Source: Actinomycetales bacterium JB111 (lineage in GTDB: Bacteria > Actinomycetota > Actinomycetes > Actinomycetales > Actinomycetaceae). From it: a stretch of DNA of 64,000 bases. The stretch is from NCBI GenBank assembly GCA_900163555.1, contig FUHX01000045.1, forward strand, positions 1 through 64,000, written 5' to 3'. The notes under the pieces are model-generated. The model saw nothing but the letters and a program-made list of their open reading frames with translations. It was not told the DNA's origin and did no database searches. The translations under genes and the position numbers were made by a program. Each line of letters opens with the position of its first letter. Positions within the stretch are counted from its first letter, which is position 1. Below are positions 16,436-25,302 of the stretch, one piece after another.

Positions 16436-17605
16436 TTAGGCGGCGGCCTCCGCGGACTCGCGCACGCGCTCGAGGGCGGCCTGGAGGTCCGCCACGAGGT
16501 CGTCCTTGTGCTCGATGCCGATCGAGATGCGCACGAGGTCCCGAGGCACCTGCAGGGGCGTGCCCTCGGCGGCGAGGTGCGTCATGGTCGCCGGGTGCTC
16601 GATGAGGGACTCGACCCCGCCGAGCGACTCGGCGAGCGTGAACAGCTCGGTGGACTCCACGAACACGCGGGCGGCGGCCTCGCCGCCGGCGAGGCGGACG
16701 GAGACCATGCCGCCGAAGCCGAACATCTGGGCCTTCGCGATCTCGTGGCCCGGGTGCGAGGGCAGCCCCGGGTAGATGACCTCCGCGATCAGGTCGCTCT
16801 CCTCGAGCGCCGCGCAGACGGCGAACGCGTTCTCCTCGTGCCGGTCCATGCGCACCGGCAGGGTCTTCAGCCCGCGGGACACGAGCCAACAGTCGAAGGG
16901 CGCGAGGCCCGAGCCGACCGAGTTGATGAGGTCGTAGACGGTCTCCGAGTGCGTCTCGTCCGCGAGGACGATCGCCCCGCCGACGACGTCCGAGTGTCCG
17001 CCGAGGAACTTCGTCAGCGAGTGGATGACGACGTCGGCCCCGAGGCTGATCGGCTGCTGCAGGTAGGGCGTGGCGAACGTGTTGTCGACGACCAGGAGCG
17101 CGTTCGCCCCGTGGGCGATGGTGGCGAGCTCGGCGATGTCCACGACCTGGAGGAGCGGGTTCGTCGGGGTCTCGACCCACACGAGGTCCGGCGCCTTCCG
17201 TGCGACGGCCGCGCGGACGGCGTCGGGGTCGGTGAGGTCGACGGAGTCGACCGTGACGCCCCACGGGCCGAGGATGCCCGCGATGAGGCGGTGGGTGCCG
17301 GCGTAGGCGTCGTCGCCGAGGAGGACGTGGGAGCCGGGACGCAGGAAGGTGCGCAGCACGATGTCCTCGGCCTGCATGCCGGAGGACACCGCGTAGGCCG
17401 CGGCGCCGCCCTCGAGGCCGGCGAGCGAGTCCTGCAGGCTGGAGCGGGTCGGGTTGCCCGAGCGGGTGTACTCGTACCCCGCGCGGAGCTGCCCGACGGC
17501 GTCGTGACGGAACGTCGACGAGAGGTGGAGGGGGCGGCTGACGGCCCCGGTTGCGGGGTCGGGCTCCTGACCCTCGTGGATCGCCCGGGTGGAGAAGTGC
17601 GTCAT
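16436..17605 (-). CDS. metB: Cystathionine gamma-synthase (PLP-dependent trans-sulfuration enzyme)
   Basis: A 389-residue cytoplasmic enzyme of the Cys/Met-metabolism PLP family. It would condense activated homoserine with cysteine to cystathionine, or the reverse class of reactions. Seen: the Tyr/Arg motif EYTRSGNPTRSSLQ near residue 45, SSGMQAED phosphate loop, DNTFATPYLQQP, and the PLP lysine in HSLTKFLGGHSD. The C-terminal SLGGVESLIEHPATMTH favours gamma-synthase/gamma-lyase specificity. ATG 17605 follows AAGGAG. The leader upstream carries a small Cys-codon ORF (17697-17717), which suggests cysteine-sensitive control. metB and the cystathionine gamma-lyase mccB/metC cannot be separated with certainty by sequence alone. 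Confidence 0.88.
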   Translation of the reverse strand: MTHFSTRAIHEGQEPDPATGAVSRPLHLSSTFRHDAVGQLRAGYEYTRSGNPTRSSLQDSLAGLEGGAAAYAVSSGMQAEDIVLRTFLRPGSHVLLGDDAYAGTHRLIAGILGPWGVTVDSVDLTDPDAVRAAVARKAPDLVWVETPTNPLLQVVDIAELATIAHGANALLVVDNTFATPYLQQPISLGADVVIHSLTKFLGGHSDVVGGAIVLADETHSETVYDLINSVGSGLAPFDCWLVSRGLKTLPVRMDRHEENAFAVCAALEESDLIAEVIYPGLPSHPGHEIAKAQMFGFGGMVSVRLAGGEAAARVFVESTELFTLAESLGGVESLIEHPATMTHLAAEGTPLQVPRDLVRISIGIEHKDDLVADLQAALERVRESAEAAA

Positions 17606-17696
17606 CGGTAGTGCTCCTTGGTCGGCTAGCGGCCTGCTGACCGCGCCCGTGAGCTCCACCGACCGCACCGACGAGGGGTCGGGCGAGGGCGAGGGG

Positions 17697-17717
17697 TCAC
17701 AGACACGAACAGCGCAT
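17697..17717 (-). CDS. Leaderless leader peptide MRCSCL upstream of metB
   Basis: ATG 17717 to TGA 17697 encodes MRCSCL, six residues with two Cys codons. TAACGT (17730-17725) ends exactly seven bases before the ATG, so the transcript should start at this ORF. It lies 91 bases upstream of metB on the same strand. Leaderless poly-Cys short ORFs act as cysteine-responsive attenuators of sulfur genes in mycobacteria, and this has the same layout. A hairpin with GGTCGG (17664-17659) and CCGACC (17625-17620) lies next to the metB ribosome site. Confidence 0.6.
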   Translation of the reverse strand: MRCSCL

Positions 17718-17730
17718 GCGGGGGACGTTA
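17718..17730 (-). promoter_or_regulatory. metB: metB leader promoter (-10 TAACGT)
   Basis: TAACGT on the minus strand at 17730-17725, seven bases before the leader ATG. This is the only good -10 box in the 261-base gap. It places the short ORF at the very 5' end of the metB transcript. Confidence 0.55.
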
Positions 17731-17866
17731 TCCGCGCGGCTCGGGCCGACGCCGCCGCCACCGGGAAATGTCCGCCCACTGGACACCCCGAGGCGCAGGG
17801 CCCTGACCTGCGACTTCACCTCCGCGTCCCCTCCCCGAACTCCCGCGAGTGGAGGTGAGGGAGGGG

Positions 17867-18472
17867 TCAACCGAGCAGGTTCGAGAACAGGTCGTGGTTG
17901 CAGGAGGCCATCGCCTGGTTCGTGATCGCGTCGTCGAGGCACTGCTGGCGATCCATCGACGTCGACCAGAAGAGCGCCGGCAGCAGGTGGAGCGCGGCGA
18001 TGACCGACCCCAGGACGATGACGGCGACCCGCGCCCGGTCGGTGCGCTGCTCGAGCGTCGGCCTCGTGCGGGCCGGCATGACACCGGGGATCGAGCCGTC
18101 CGGCGCGGAGGACCCTTGCTTCGGCCCGCCCCGCCCGGGCGGCCGTGCCGGACCGTGCTGCGAACCCGCCGGACCGTGCTGAGGCTGCGCCGGACCGCGC
18201 TGGGGCCCGCCCTGCGCCGGCTGGTCAAGCAGACCGGCACGCCGTGCCGCTCGCCGAGCGAGGATCGCGGCGCCGACTCCGGCCAGGGCGAGCAGCCCGA
18301 GAAGGACGGTCTGCGGGAAGCGGCCGACGATCAGCGCGCCGAACCCGCCTGCGGCGACGAGCACGAACGCCACGTTCGACCAGCGCTCGGCCTCGCGCTC
18401 CGCACCCTCCTTCGGCTCGCGCGGATCTGGCGGCGTCTGGGCGGTCGGTTGCTTCCCCGGCGGCGTGGTCAC
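17867..18472 (-). CDS. Hypothetical membrane protein with Pro/Gln/Gly-rich loop
   Basis: A 201-residue protein with two transmembrane helices near residues 31-52 and 55-73 and one near residues 148-170. Between them is a low-complexity loop rich in Gly, Pro, Gln and His (about 80-120, with repeated PQHGPA-like units), followed by a Pro/Arg/Thr stretch. The C-terminal CLDDAITNQAMASCNHDL contains two Cys that could form a disulfide if extracellular. No family recognised. It lies upstream of metB on the same strand, but the metB leader has its own promoter, so co-transcription is uncertain. Confidence 0.65.
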   Translation of the reverse strand: MTTPPGKQPTAQTPPDPREPKEGAEREAERWSNVAFVLVAAGGFGALIVGRFPQTVLLGLLALAGVGAAILARRAARRAGLLDQPAQGGPQRGPAQPQHGPAGSQHGPARPPGRGGPKQGSSAPDGSIPGVMPARTRPTLEQRTDRARVAVIVLGSVIAALHLLPALFWSTSMDRQQCLDDAITNQAMASCNHDLFSNLLG

Positions 18473-18595
18473 GGGCCCATTGTGTCGGACCCACGACGAC
18501 GCGCCCGACCCGCGGCGCCCGGACCGGCCCCCATGTCGCCCGTGGGGCCGGACGCGCCGCGGCCTCGACGCCCGGTGCGTCTACCGTGTGATGCC

Positions 18596-19309
18596 GTGAG
18601 CCCCGACAACGCGCGACCCGGCACCGTGCACCCTGACCCCGTGCGCCCTGACCCCGTGCGCCCTGACCCCGTGCACCCTGACCCCGTGCGCCCAGACTCC
18701 GCGCGCACCGCCCCTTCGCAGACCGAGTCGCCGCGTCCCCTGCGCATCGTCGTCCTCGTCTCCGGGTCCGGCACCCTCCTGCAGGCCGTGCTCGACGCCG
18801 TCGAGCAGGGCGCCCCGATCGAGGTCGCGGCCGTCGGCGCGGACCGCCCCGGCACCCTGGGCGAGGACCGCGCCCGGAAGGCGGGCGTGCCCACGTTCCG
18901 CTCCGTCGTCGGGGATCATCCGGACCGGGCGGCCTGGGACCGCGACCTCGCCGCCCGCATCGGGGGGCACGCGCCCGACGTCGTCGTCTCGGCCGGGTTC
19001 ATGAAGATCCTCGGGCCCGCGGTGCTCGCCGGGCCCACCGTCCTCAACACGCACCCGGCGCTGCTGCCGAGCTTCCCGGGCGCGCACGGCGTGCGCGACG
19101 CGCTCGCCCACGGCGTCAAGGTCACCGGCTGCACGTGCCACGTGGTCGACGCCGGGGTGGACACCGGCCCGATCGTCGCCCAGCGTGCGGTCGCCGTCCG
19201 CGACGACGACTCCGAGGAGACCCTGCACGAGCGCATCAAGACCGAGGAGCGGCAGATGCTCGTCGAGGTCCTTGCCGCCCTCGCCTCCGGATCGCTCACA
19301 CTTCCGTGA
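18596..19309 (+). CDS. purN: Phosphoribosylglycinamide formyltransferase (10-formyl-THF dependent)
   Basis: A 237-residue enzyme for the third step of purine synthesis, formylating GAR with 10-formyl-THF. The core begins [20 protein letters not shown] (about residue 46), with the GAR phosphate loop SGSG, a region [10 protein letters not shown], the catalytic [15 protein letters not shown] block (Asn-His) and [12 protein letters not shown] with the catalytic Asp. The first ~45 residues are not in the enzyme core: they contain five tandem 15-bp repeats. GTG 18596 is eight bases after TACCGT (18582-18587), so a leaderless start is likely, but every repeat begins with an in-frame GTG that could also initiate. 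It is followed by purH, which has its own leader. Confidence 0.93.
   Translation: MSPDNARPGTVHPDPVRPDPVRPDPVHPDPVRPDSARTAPSQTESPRPLRIVVLVSGSGTLLQAVLDAVEQGAPIEVAAVGADRPGTLGEDRARKAGVPTFRSVVGDHPDRAAWDRDLAARIGGHAPDVVVSAGFMKILGPAVLAGPTVLNTHPALLPSFPGAHGVRDALAHGVKVTGCTCHVVDAGVDTGPIVAQRAVAVRDDDSEETLHERIKTEERQMLVEVLAALASGSLTLP
18626..18700 (+). repeat. Five 15-bp tandem repeats in the purN N-terminus
   Basis: GTGC(A/G)CCCTGACCCC is repeated at 18626, 18641, 18656 and 18671, with a diverged fifth copy at 18686. It encodes V(H/R)PDP units. The repeat length is a multiple of three, so copy-number change would keep the frame. Every copy starts with GTG in frame, offering alternative starts. It lies outside the conserved enzyme core. 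Confidence 0.85.
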
Positions 19310-19339
19310 TCCGGCGGGCCGTCCCGCGCCGTCGCCGCA

Positions 19340-19450
19340 TAGACTGAACCACGGCCGCAACTGGCGAACTGAGGTGGGTGACCACCGGGGAGCGGCCGGC
19401 AGAACCCCTCACATCGGCGCCGCTCGCCTGGGCGCCGGGGCCGGGCGCCG
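19340..19450 (+). ncRNA. ZTP/ZMP riboswitch (pfl motif) upstream of purH
   Basis: The leader has the hallmarks of the pfl/ZTP RNA: P1 formed by GGCCGC (19353-19358) and GCGGCC (19392-19397), the conserved CTGGCG and ACCACCGGGGAGCG elements (19361-19366, 19381-19394), a linker, and the 3' pseudoknot strand CGCCTGGG (19425-19432). A TAGACT -10 box at 19340-19345 puts the transcript start at the base of P1. ZTP/ZMP accumulate when 10-formyl-THF is short, and PurH uses both AICAR (ZMP) and 10-formyl-THF. The stem GGCGCC (19431-19436) with GGCGCC (19444-19449) overlaps the pseudoknot strand and may be the expression platform. Confidence 0.92.
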
Positions 19451-19487
19451 CACGGGTGCCCGGGACCGCACCGACGAGGAGGATTCC

Positions 19488-21245
19488 GTGACCGACCAGA
19501 CCACTCCCGCATCCACGGGGAGCGACGTGAGCGCCCCGTCCGCCGCCACCGCCCCGGGGACCGGCCCGGCGAGCTCCACGCGCGCGGCCGGCGAGCGCCA
19601 GACCATCCGGCGCGCGCTCGTCTCCGTGTACGACAAGACGGGGCTTGAGGAGCTCGCGAGCGCGCTGGCGGCCGCCGGCGTCGAGATCGTCTCCACCGGC
19701 TCGACCGCGAAGCGGATCGCCGACGCCGGTGTGGCCGTCACGTCGGTCGACTCCGTCACCGGTTTCCCGGAGTGCCTCGACGGCCGCGTGAAGACGCTCC
19801 ACCCGAACGTCCACGCCGGGATCCTCGCCGACCGCCGCCTGACCGGCCACCGCGAGCAGCTCGACGAGCTCGGCATCGCACCCTTCGACCTCGTGGTCGT
19901 CAACCTCTACCCGTTCACGCAGACGGTCGCCTCCGGCGCCGGGTACGACGACGTCGTCGAGCAGATCGACATCGGCGGGCCCACCATGGTGCGGGCCGCC
20001 GCGAAGAACCACCCGTCGGTCGCCGTGGTCGTCGACCCCGCCCGCTACGGCGAGATCGCCGCCGCGGTCGAGGGCGGAGGCTTCACATTCGCCGAGCGCC
20101 GGGCGCTCGCCGCGGACGCCTTCGCGCACACGGCCGCCTACGACGCCGCGGTCGCCACCTGGTTCGCCGAGCAGGTGGCGGAGACGGCCGGCGCGGACGC
20201 CGCGGGCGAGGACACGGCCCCGGTCGCGCCGGCGTTCGTCGGTCTCGCGCTCGAGCTCAAGGACACGCTGCGCTACGGCGAGAACCCGCACCAGTCGGCC
20301 GCGCTGTACGCGCCGGCGGACGCGAGCGACGGCATCGCCGGGGCCCACCAGCTCCAGGGCAAGGCCATGAGCTACAACAACTACGTGGACGCGGACGCGG
20401 CCCTGCGCGCGGCCTACGACCACGAGGGCACCGCGGTCGCGATCATCAAGCACGCCAACCCGTGCGGCATCGCGATCGTCGAGAGCGTCGCCGAGGCGTA
20501 CCGCGCGGCCCACGCCTGCGACCCCGTGTCCGCCTACGGCGGCGTCATCGCGGCGAACCGCCCCGTGACCGCCGAGATGGCCGAGGCGATGAAGGGCGTC
20601 TTCACCGAGGTCCTCGTCGCGCCCCGGATCGAGGACGACGCCCGCAAGATCCTCTCCACGCGCAAGAACCTCCGCGTCCTCGAGGTGACCCCGGCCCCGC
20701 GGGACGGCAACGAGATCCGTCCGATCACCGGCGGCGCGCTCGTCCAGGCGCGCGACGCCGTGGACGCCCCCGGCGACACCCCTGCCGGCTGGACCCACGT
20801 GGCGGGCGAGGCGGCCGACGAGGCCACCCTGCGGGACCTCGAGTTCGCGTGGCGCTCCGTGCGGGCCGTCCGGTCCAACGCCGTGCTCCTCGCGGACGCG
20901 GGCGCCACGGTGGGTGTCGGCATGGGGCAGGTCAACCGCGTGGACTCCTGCCGGCTCGCGGTCGAGCGGGCGAACACGCTCGGCGTGGTCGTCTCCTCCG
21001 ACGTCGATTCCGCCGGCGGGGCCCAGGCCGACGGCGAGGCCAAGGCCCCGGAGCGCGCCCGCGGCTCGGTCGCGGCGTCGGACGCTTTCTTCCCGTTCGC
21101 CGACGGGCTGCAGGTCCTCATCGACGCAGGCGTCCGCGCCGTCGTCCACCCCGGCGGATCGATCCGCGACGAGGAGGTCACCGCCGCCGCGCAGTCGGCC
21201 GGCGTGACCATGTACCTGACGGGGAACCGCCACTTCGCGCACTGA
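19488..21245 (+). CDS. purH: Bifunctional AICAR transformylase / IMP cyclohydrolase
   Basis: A 585-residue enzyme for the last two steps of IMP synthesis. The N-terminal MGS-like IMP cyclohydrolase domain (about residues 40-230) starts [17 protein letters not shown] and includes [22 protein letters not shown]. The C-terminal transformylase domain has [14 protein letters not shown], the catalytic Lys-His pair in IIKHANPCG, and the C-terminal [11 protein letters not shown] and [11 protein letters not shown]. Residues 1-38 are a Thr/Ser/Pro/Ala extension. GTG 19488 follows GAGGAGG. The ZTP riboswitch upstream makes regulation by ZMP and folate status likely. Confidence 0.97.
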   Translation: MTDQTTPASTGSDVSAPSAATAPGTGPASSTRAAGERQTIRRALVSVYDKTGLEELASALAAAGVEIVSTGSTAKRIADAGVAVTSVDSVTGFPECLDGRVKTLHPNVHAGILADRRLTGHREQLDELGIAPFDLVVVNLYPFTQTVASGAGYDDVVEQIDIGGPTMVRAAAKNHPSVAVVVDPARYGEIAAAVEGGGFTFAERRALAADAFAHTAAYDAAVATWFAEQVAETAGADAAGEDTAPVAPAFVGLALELKDTLRYGENPHQSAALYAPADASDGIAGAHQLQGKAMSYNNYVDADAALRAAYDHEGTAVAIIKHANPCGIAIVESVAEAYRAAHACDPVSAYGGVIAANRPVTAEMAEAMKGVFTEVLVAPRIEDDARKILSTRKNLRVLEVTPAPRDGNEIRPITGGALVQARDAVDAPGDTPAGWTHVAGEAADEATLRDLEFAWRSVRAVRSNAVLLADAGATVGVGMGQVNRVDSCRLAVERANTLGVVVSSDVDSAGGAQADGEAKAPERARGSVAASDAFFPFADGLQVLIDAGVRAVVHPGGSIRDEEVTAAAQSAGVTMYLTGNRHFAH

Positions 21246-21264
21246 GCGAGGACTGAGCGCACCA

Positions 21265-21300
21265 GGCGCGGGAGGGACGGGCGACCGTCTCTCCCGCGCC
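21265..21300. terminator. Bidirectional terminator between purH and the FAD reductase
   Basis: A 16-bp stem (21265-21280 with 21285-21300, one G-T pair) and GCGA loop fill most of the 63-base gap between the convergent genes. Confidence 0.75.
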
Positions 21301-21308
21301 CGGCGCCG

Positions 21309-22580
21309 TCAGCGGAACACCCCGCGCAGCCGCACCGCGGGGTCCGCGGCCGCCGTCAGGTCCACGTCCGGTCGGGCCCCGGCGGCGAGCGCCCGCTTGA
21401 GGACGGGGACGTCGCGGGGGTGGTCGATCGTCGCGCCCGCTTCGAGCCGCCTGCCGGAGTCGGTCCACAGCCAGGTGACCCCGGCGTCGTCGTCCCGCTC
21501 GATCGCCGGTTCGCCGACCGGGTCGCCGACCACCGCGATGTCGTGCCCGAAGGCCTCGGAGAACACGTAGTTCGCCGGCCGCGCGGGGACCTCAGCGCCG
21601 AGGATCGAGGCCGCCACGCCCGCCGGATGGTGCAGTGCCCCCTCCCAGTGCGCGCCGGGCACCGGTTCCGCGCCGTCCTCGATCGCCGCGGCGTCCCCGA
21701 CGGCCCACAGCCACCGCGGCCCGCCGGCCGCCCGCCCGCCCCCGTCGACGACGACGTGCCCCGCCGCGGTCCGCCGCACGTTCTCCGGCAGCCAGTCTGT
21801 CTCGGGCCGCGTGCCCAGGGCCGCCAGCACGACGTCGGCGCCCACCGTCCGCCCGTCCGTCAGGGTGACGACGTGGTCGCCGTCGTCGCCCGACACGGAC
21901 CCCACGCCGGTCCCGGTCAGCAGCCCGACGCCCGACTCGGCGAACCACTCCCGCGCGCGCTCACCGAGCGCCCGCGGCACGCTCCGCAGCGGCCGGTCGC
22001 CCGCCTCGACGACCGTCACGGTCGCGCCCGCCGCGGCGGCGACCGAGGCGATCTCGGTCCCGATCCATCCCGCCCCGACGATCACGAGCCGCGCGCCCGG
22101 GCGGATCGCTGCCCGCAGCCGCTCGCGGTCGGCCGCCGAGCGGAGCGTGAGCGCGCCTGGCCACGGTGGGGCCACGGCCCGCGCGCCCGAGGCTGCGACC
22201 ACGCGGCCGGCGCGGACGGTGACCACGGCCGGACCCGGGCGGACGATCTCGACGTCCGCGCCGTCGTCGAGGGAGGAGGCGTGGCGCGCCCGCGATCCCG
22301 GCCACCAGGTGACGTCGAGCTCGGTGAGGTTCCCGAGGCCCTGCTCGGCGAGATCGGGGGGAGCGAAGCCCGTGTCGAGGGCGCTGACGGACAGCGTGGT
22401 GCGGTCGTAGGGGGAGTCGGTCTCCGCGCCGACGAGGAGGATCGATCCGGCGAAGCCGCCGGCCCGCAGCTCGGCCGCGGTGCGGAGTCCGGCGATGCCT
22501 CCGCCGACGACGAGGACGTCGACGGACGTCTGCTCGTCGGGGTCGGTCCGGGGGGTGTGGGCGGTCGACGTCTCGGGCAC
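21309..22580 (-). CDS. FAD/NAD(P)-dependent oxidoreductase, ferredoxin-reductase type
   Basis: A 423-residue flavoprotein. FAD binding: VLVVGGGIAGLRTAAEL (about residues 22-38); NAD(P) binding: LVIVGAGWIGTEIASVAAAAG (about 165-185) with ARG/GxGxxG; FAD signature LWAVGDAA. A C-terminal reductase domain follows, similar to rhodocoxin or putidaredoxin reductases. There is no redox-active CxxC pair, so it transfers electrons to a separate partner such as a ferredoxin, none of which lies nearby. The GTG start at 22580 is six bases after TACCGT (22592-22587), so it is a leaderless transcript from a promoter overlapping the divergent one. Confidence 0.85.
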   Translation of the reverse strand: MPETSTAHTPRTDPDEQTSVDVLVVGGGIAGLRTAAELRAGGFAGSILLVGAETDSPYDRTTLSVSALDTGFAPPDLAEQGLGNLTELDVTWWPGSRARHASSLDDGADVEIVRPGPAVVTVRAGRVVAASGARAVAPPWPGALTLRSAADRERLRAAIRPGARLVIVGAGWIGTEIASVAAAAGATVTVVEAGDRPLRSVPRALGERAREWFAESGVGLLTGTGVGSVSGDDGDHVVTLTDGRTVGADVVLAALGTRPETDWLPENVRRTAAGHVVVDGGGRAAGGPRWLWAVGDAAAIEDGAEPVPGAHWEGALHHPAGVAASILGAEVPARPANYVFSEAFGHDIAVVGDPVGEPAIERDDDAGVTWLWTDSGRRLEAGATIDHPRDVPVLKRALAAGARPDVDLTAAADPAVRLRGVFR

Positions 22581-22602
22581 CCCTTAACGGTAGCCTCGCG
22601 GG
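22581..22602. promoter_or_regulatory. Overlapping divergent leaderless promoters
   Basis: On the minus strand TACCGT (22592-22587) lies six bases before GTG 22580. On the plus strand TAGCCT (22591-22596) lies six bases before GTG 22603. The two -10 boxes share the bases TA at 22591-22592, so RNA polymerase cannot occupy both at once. Confidence 0.65.
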
Positions 22603-22869
22603 GTGAGCACGAACCGGGCCCCCGTCCTGCCGGGACTGGCGGTCCTCGGGTGGGTGCTCGTCGGCGTCCTGGTCGGGGTTGTCGTCGACGTCCCGACCGC
22701 CGCGTACGTCCTCGCGGCCCTGCTCGTCGTCCTCGCGATCGTCCGCGCGGCCTTCGGGGCGCGGGAGATCATCGGCGGCCGCGCCCTCACCCTCGACCTC
22801 CTCACGCTGCTCGGCGGCGCGGGAGTCCTCGTGTTCCTCGCGCCGTGGGGCAACGCGATCGCGCTGTAG
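22603..22869 (+). CDS. DUF3017-family small membrane protein
   Basis: An 88-residue protein with three hydrophobic helices (about residues 8-30, 33-50 and 62-85) and a positively charged loop RAAFGAREIIGGRAL between helices 2 and 3. Size, helix spacing and placement between purH and mdh match the actinobacterial DUF3017 family, whose function is unknown. The start is leaderless, diverging from the FAD reductase. It has its own promoter; mdh follows after a further promoter. Confidence 0.75.
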   Translation: MSTNRAPVLPGLAVLGWVLVGVLVGVVVDVPTAAYVLAALLVVLAIVRAAFGAREIIGGRALTLDLLTLLGGAGVLVFLAPWGNAIAL

Positions 22870-22974
22870 CCGCAGGTGTCCGGGCGCCGGTGGTGGCGTT
22901 CCCCGGCGCGGAACCGTGGCCCACTGAACGGACCCGCGGCCGGACCGCTGTGTCGTCCTCCCGGCTTTCGAACT

Positions 22975-22980
22975 AGCCTG
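22975..22980 (+). promoter_or_regulatory. mdh: mdh promoter -10 box
   Basis: TAGCCT at 22975-22980 predicts initiation near 22987 and a leader of about 77 bases before mdh, with a GAAGGAG ribosome site at 23048-23054. No riboswitch motif is recognised in this leader. Confidence 0.5.
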
Positions 22981-23048
22981 GGAACCAGGCGCCGACGCTC
23001 GCCGACCGCCTCCATCGGGTCCGTCAGGACCGCAGCGACGACTCATGA

Positions 23049-24050
<1,002 letters not shown>

Positions 24051-24060
24051 GGCCAGGAAC

Positions 24061-24082
24061 TCGCTCCCCGACGCGGGGGCGA
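24061..24082 (+). terminator. Hairpin after mdh
   Basis: TCGCTCCCCG and CGGGGGCGA form a near-perfect stem eleven bases after the mdh stop. A second, stronger stem follows at 24172-24204. Confidence 0.5.
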
Positions 24083-24171
24083 TTCGGAGTCCAGGGGACA
24101 GGTGCCCACGGACCCCGGATGCAGGACGACGGGCACGGACGATTGGATGGGTGGACGCCCATCGAACGACA

Positions 24172-24204
24172 GGGCGGGAGCCGCGCGATGCGTGGCTCCC
24201 GCCC
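24172..24204 (+). promoter_or_regulatory. 11-bp hairpin just upstream of the secretion-cassette gene
   Basis: GGGCGGGAGCC (24172-24182) pairs with GGCTCCCGCCC (24194-24204). It lies 11 bases before the AAGGAG ribosome site of the next gene. It may be the main mdh terminator, an attenuator, or both; without a T-tract the choice is open. Confidence 0.5.
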
Positions 24205-24224
24205 ACGTGTCTACAAGGAGTTGC

Positions 24225-24941
24225 ATGCCGCAGCACGATGCCGAGGACGTTGACGACAGCCAGCCCGTCGTGGGGTGGGACGAACGGCGGGTCGCGGAGG
24301 TCCACCTCGACGACACAGGGCAGGTGACGTACCTGGCGCTCGATTCATCCTGGCCCGAGATCGTCTCGGCGGACGAGCTGGGCGCCGGAATCATTGAGGC
24401 ATACGGCGCCGCCCTCACCGTTCTCAACGAACAGGCCGTGGCGGCGTTGGAGAACGAGCAGAGGGAGCCACTCCCGCCTGTCGTACCAAAGGTTCAGGCA
24501 CTCCGTGAACGCGCAGAACGTCGCCGGGCCGAGGCCGGCTCCGGACCTGACGGGCATGCGAAGACTGCGTCGCCGGCCGACGGAGGGCCGGACGGGCACG
24601 CGGATGCCGAGGAACGGCTCGAGGCCGCGCGGCAGCTGGTCGACGTCTCACGCGCAGCGCGTCAGCAGTCCGAGGCGTTCGGGCAGCGGATGATCTCCGT
24701 GCGCCAGGAGAAGCACGTCCACGAGAGTCCCGACCGGTCCGTGACGCTCACGTCGACGTACGGCGTCCCGGTCGAGTTCACGATCGACGAGAAGTGGGCG
24801 AACCGCCGCACGGAGGACCTTGTCTCCGTGCTGATCGCACTCATCGACGAGGCCACCGACTCCCGCCGCCGGACGGACGAGGCGATCGCATCCGACTTTC
24901 CCGAGATCGTCGCGCTCGTGAGCGCCGGCGGCCGGTCCTGA
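24225..24941 (+). CDS. YbaB/EbfC-like tandem-domain protein of a type VII-like cassette
   Basis: A 238-residue cytoplasmic protein. Two segments have the same plan: a short strand pair, then a Trp followed by an acidic helix (SSWPEIVSADELGAGII near residue 42; DEKWANRRTEDLVSVLI near residue 190). Between them are a Glu/Arg/Ala helix and a Gly/Asp/His-rich linker. This pattern resembles the YbaB/EbfC-like proteins that accompany EspC/WXG-type substrates in actinobacterial type VII loci, here apparently duplicated. ATG 24225 is behind AAGGAG. It is 28 bases from the next gene, so the three genes look like one operon. The family assignment is an inference from pattern, not a search. Confidence 0.55.
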   Translation: MPQHDAEDVDDSQPVVGWDERRVAEVHLDDTGQVTYLALDSSWPEIVSADELGAGIIEAYGAALTVLNEQAVAALENEQREPLPPVVPKVQALRERAERRRAEAGSGPDGHAKTASPADGGPDGHADAEERLEAARQLVDVSRAARQQSEAFGQRMISVRQEKHVHESPDRSVTLTSTYGVPVEFTIDEKWANRRTEDLVSVLIALIDEATDSRRRTDEAIASDFPEIVALVSAGGRS

Positions 24942-24969
24942 TACGTCACGCAAGCCAGGGAGGAACACC

Positions 24970-25275
24970 ATGAACGTCAAGGTCGACACAGACGACCTAC
25001 GGGTCGACGCCGAGAACTGGAGCGGATTCGCGGCGGACACGCAGGGTCCGACGGCCGCCAAGGTCGCAAGCCTGACCCTGCCGGACGGAGCCTTCCCCGG
25101 GGCCGCGATGGACATCGGGGTCGGGGACGCCTACGAAACCGTTCGTTCGACCGTGGACACGTTGGCGGGGGATGGTCCGCCGGCGTTCCGCACAGTGAGC
25201 AGCACGCTCCGGGACGCGGCGCAGCTGTACGACGACACCGACCTCCAGTCCGAGCTCGACTTCGACCGGGCGTAG
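24970..25275 (+). CDS. EspC-like/WXG-type secretion substrate
   Basis: A 101-residue, mostly helical, acidic protein. It has a Trp-X-Gly motif at W17-S18-G19 and a C-terminal Y87-x-x-x-D91 (YDDTD), the general type VII export signal. A helix-turn-helix around a Gly/Pro-rich middle and the length of about 100 fit the EspC-like or WXG100 family. Such proteins pair with a partner and are exported by ESX systems. No EccC-type ATPase or membrane component is in the window, so the transporter must be elsewhere. Start ATG 24970 follows AGGGAGG. Confidence 0.6.
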   Translation: MNVKVDTDDLRVDAENWSGFAADTQGPTAAKVASLTLPDGAFPGAAMDIGVGDAYETVRSTVDTLAGDGPPAFRTVSSTLRDAAQLYDDTDLQSELDFDRA

Positions 25276-25302
25276 GCCACCCGCGCGGAAGGAAGACGAC
25301 AC

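Noticed and set aside
17606-17730. SAM riboswitch upstream of metB
   Set aside because: No conserved SAM-I, SAM-II or SAM-IV core was found; the Cys-codon short ORF explains the leader better.
18626-18700. CRISPR array
   Set aside because: The 15-bp repeats are contiguous, coding and without spacers.
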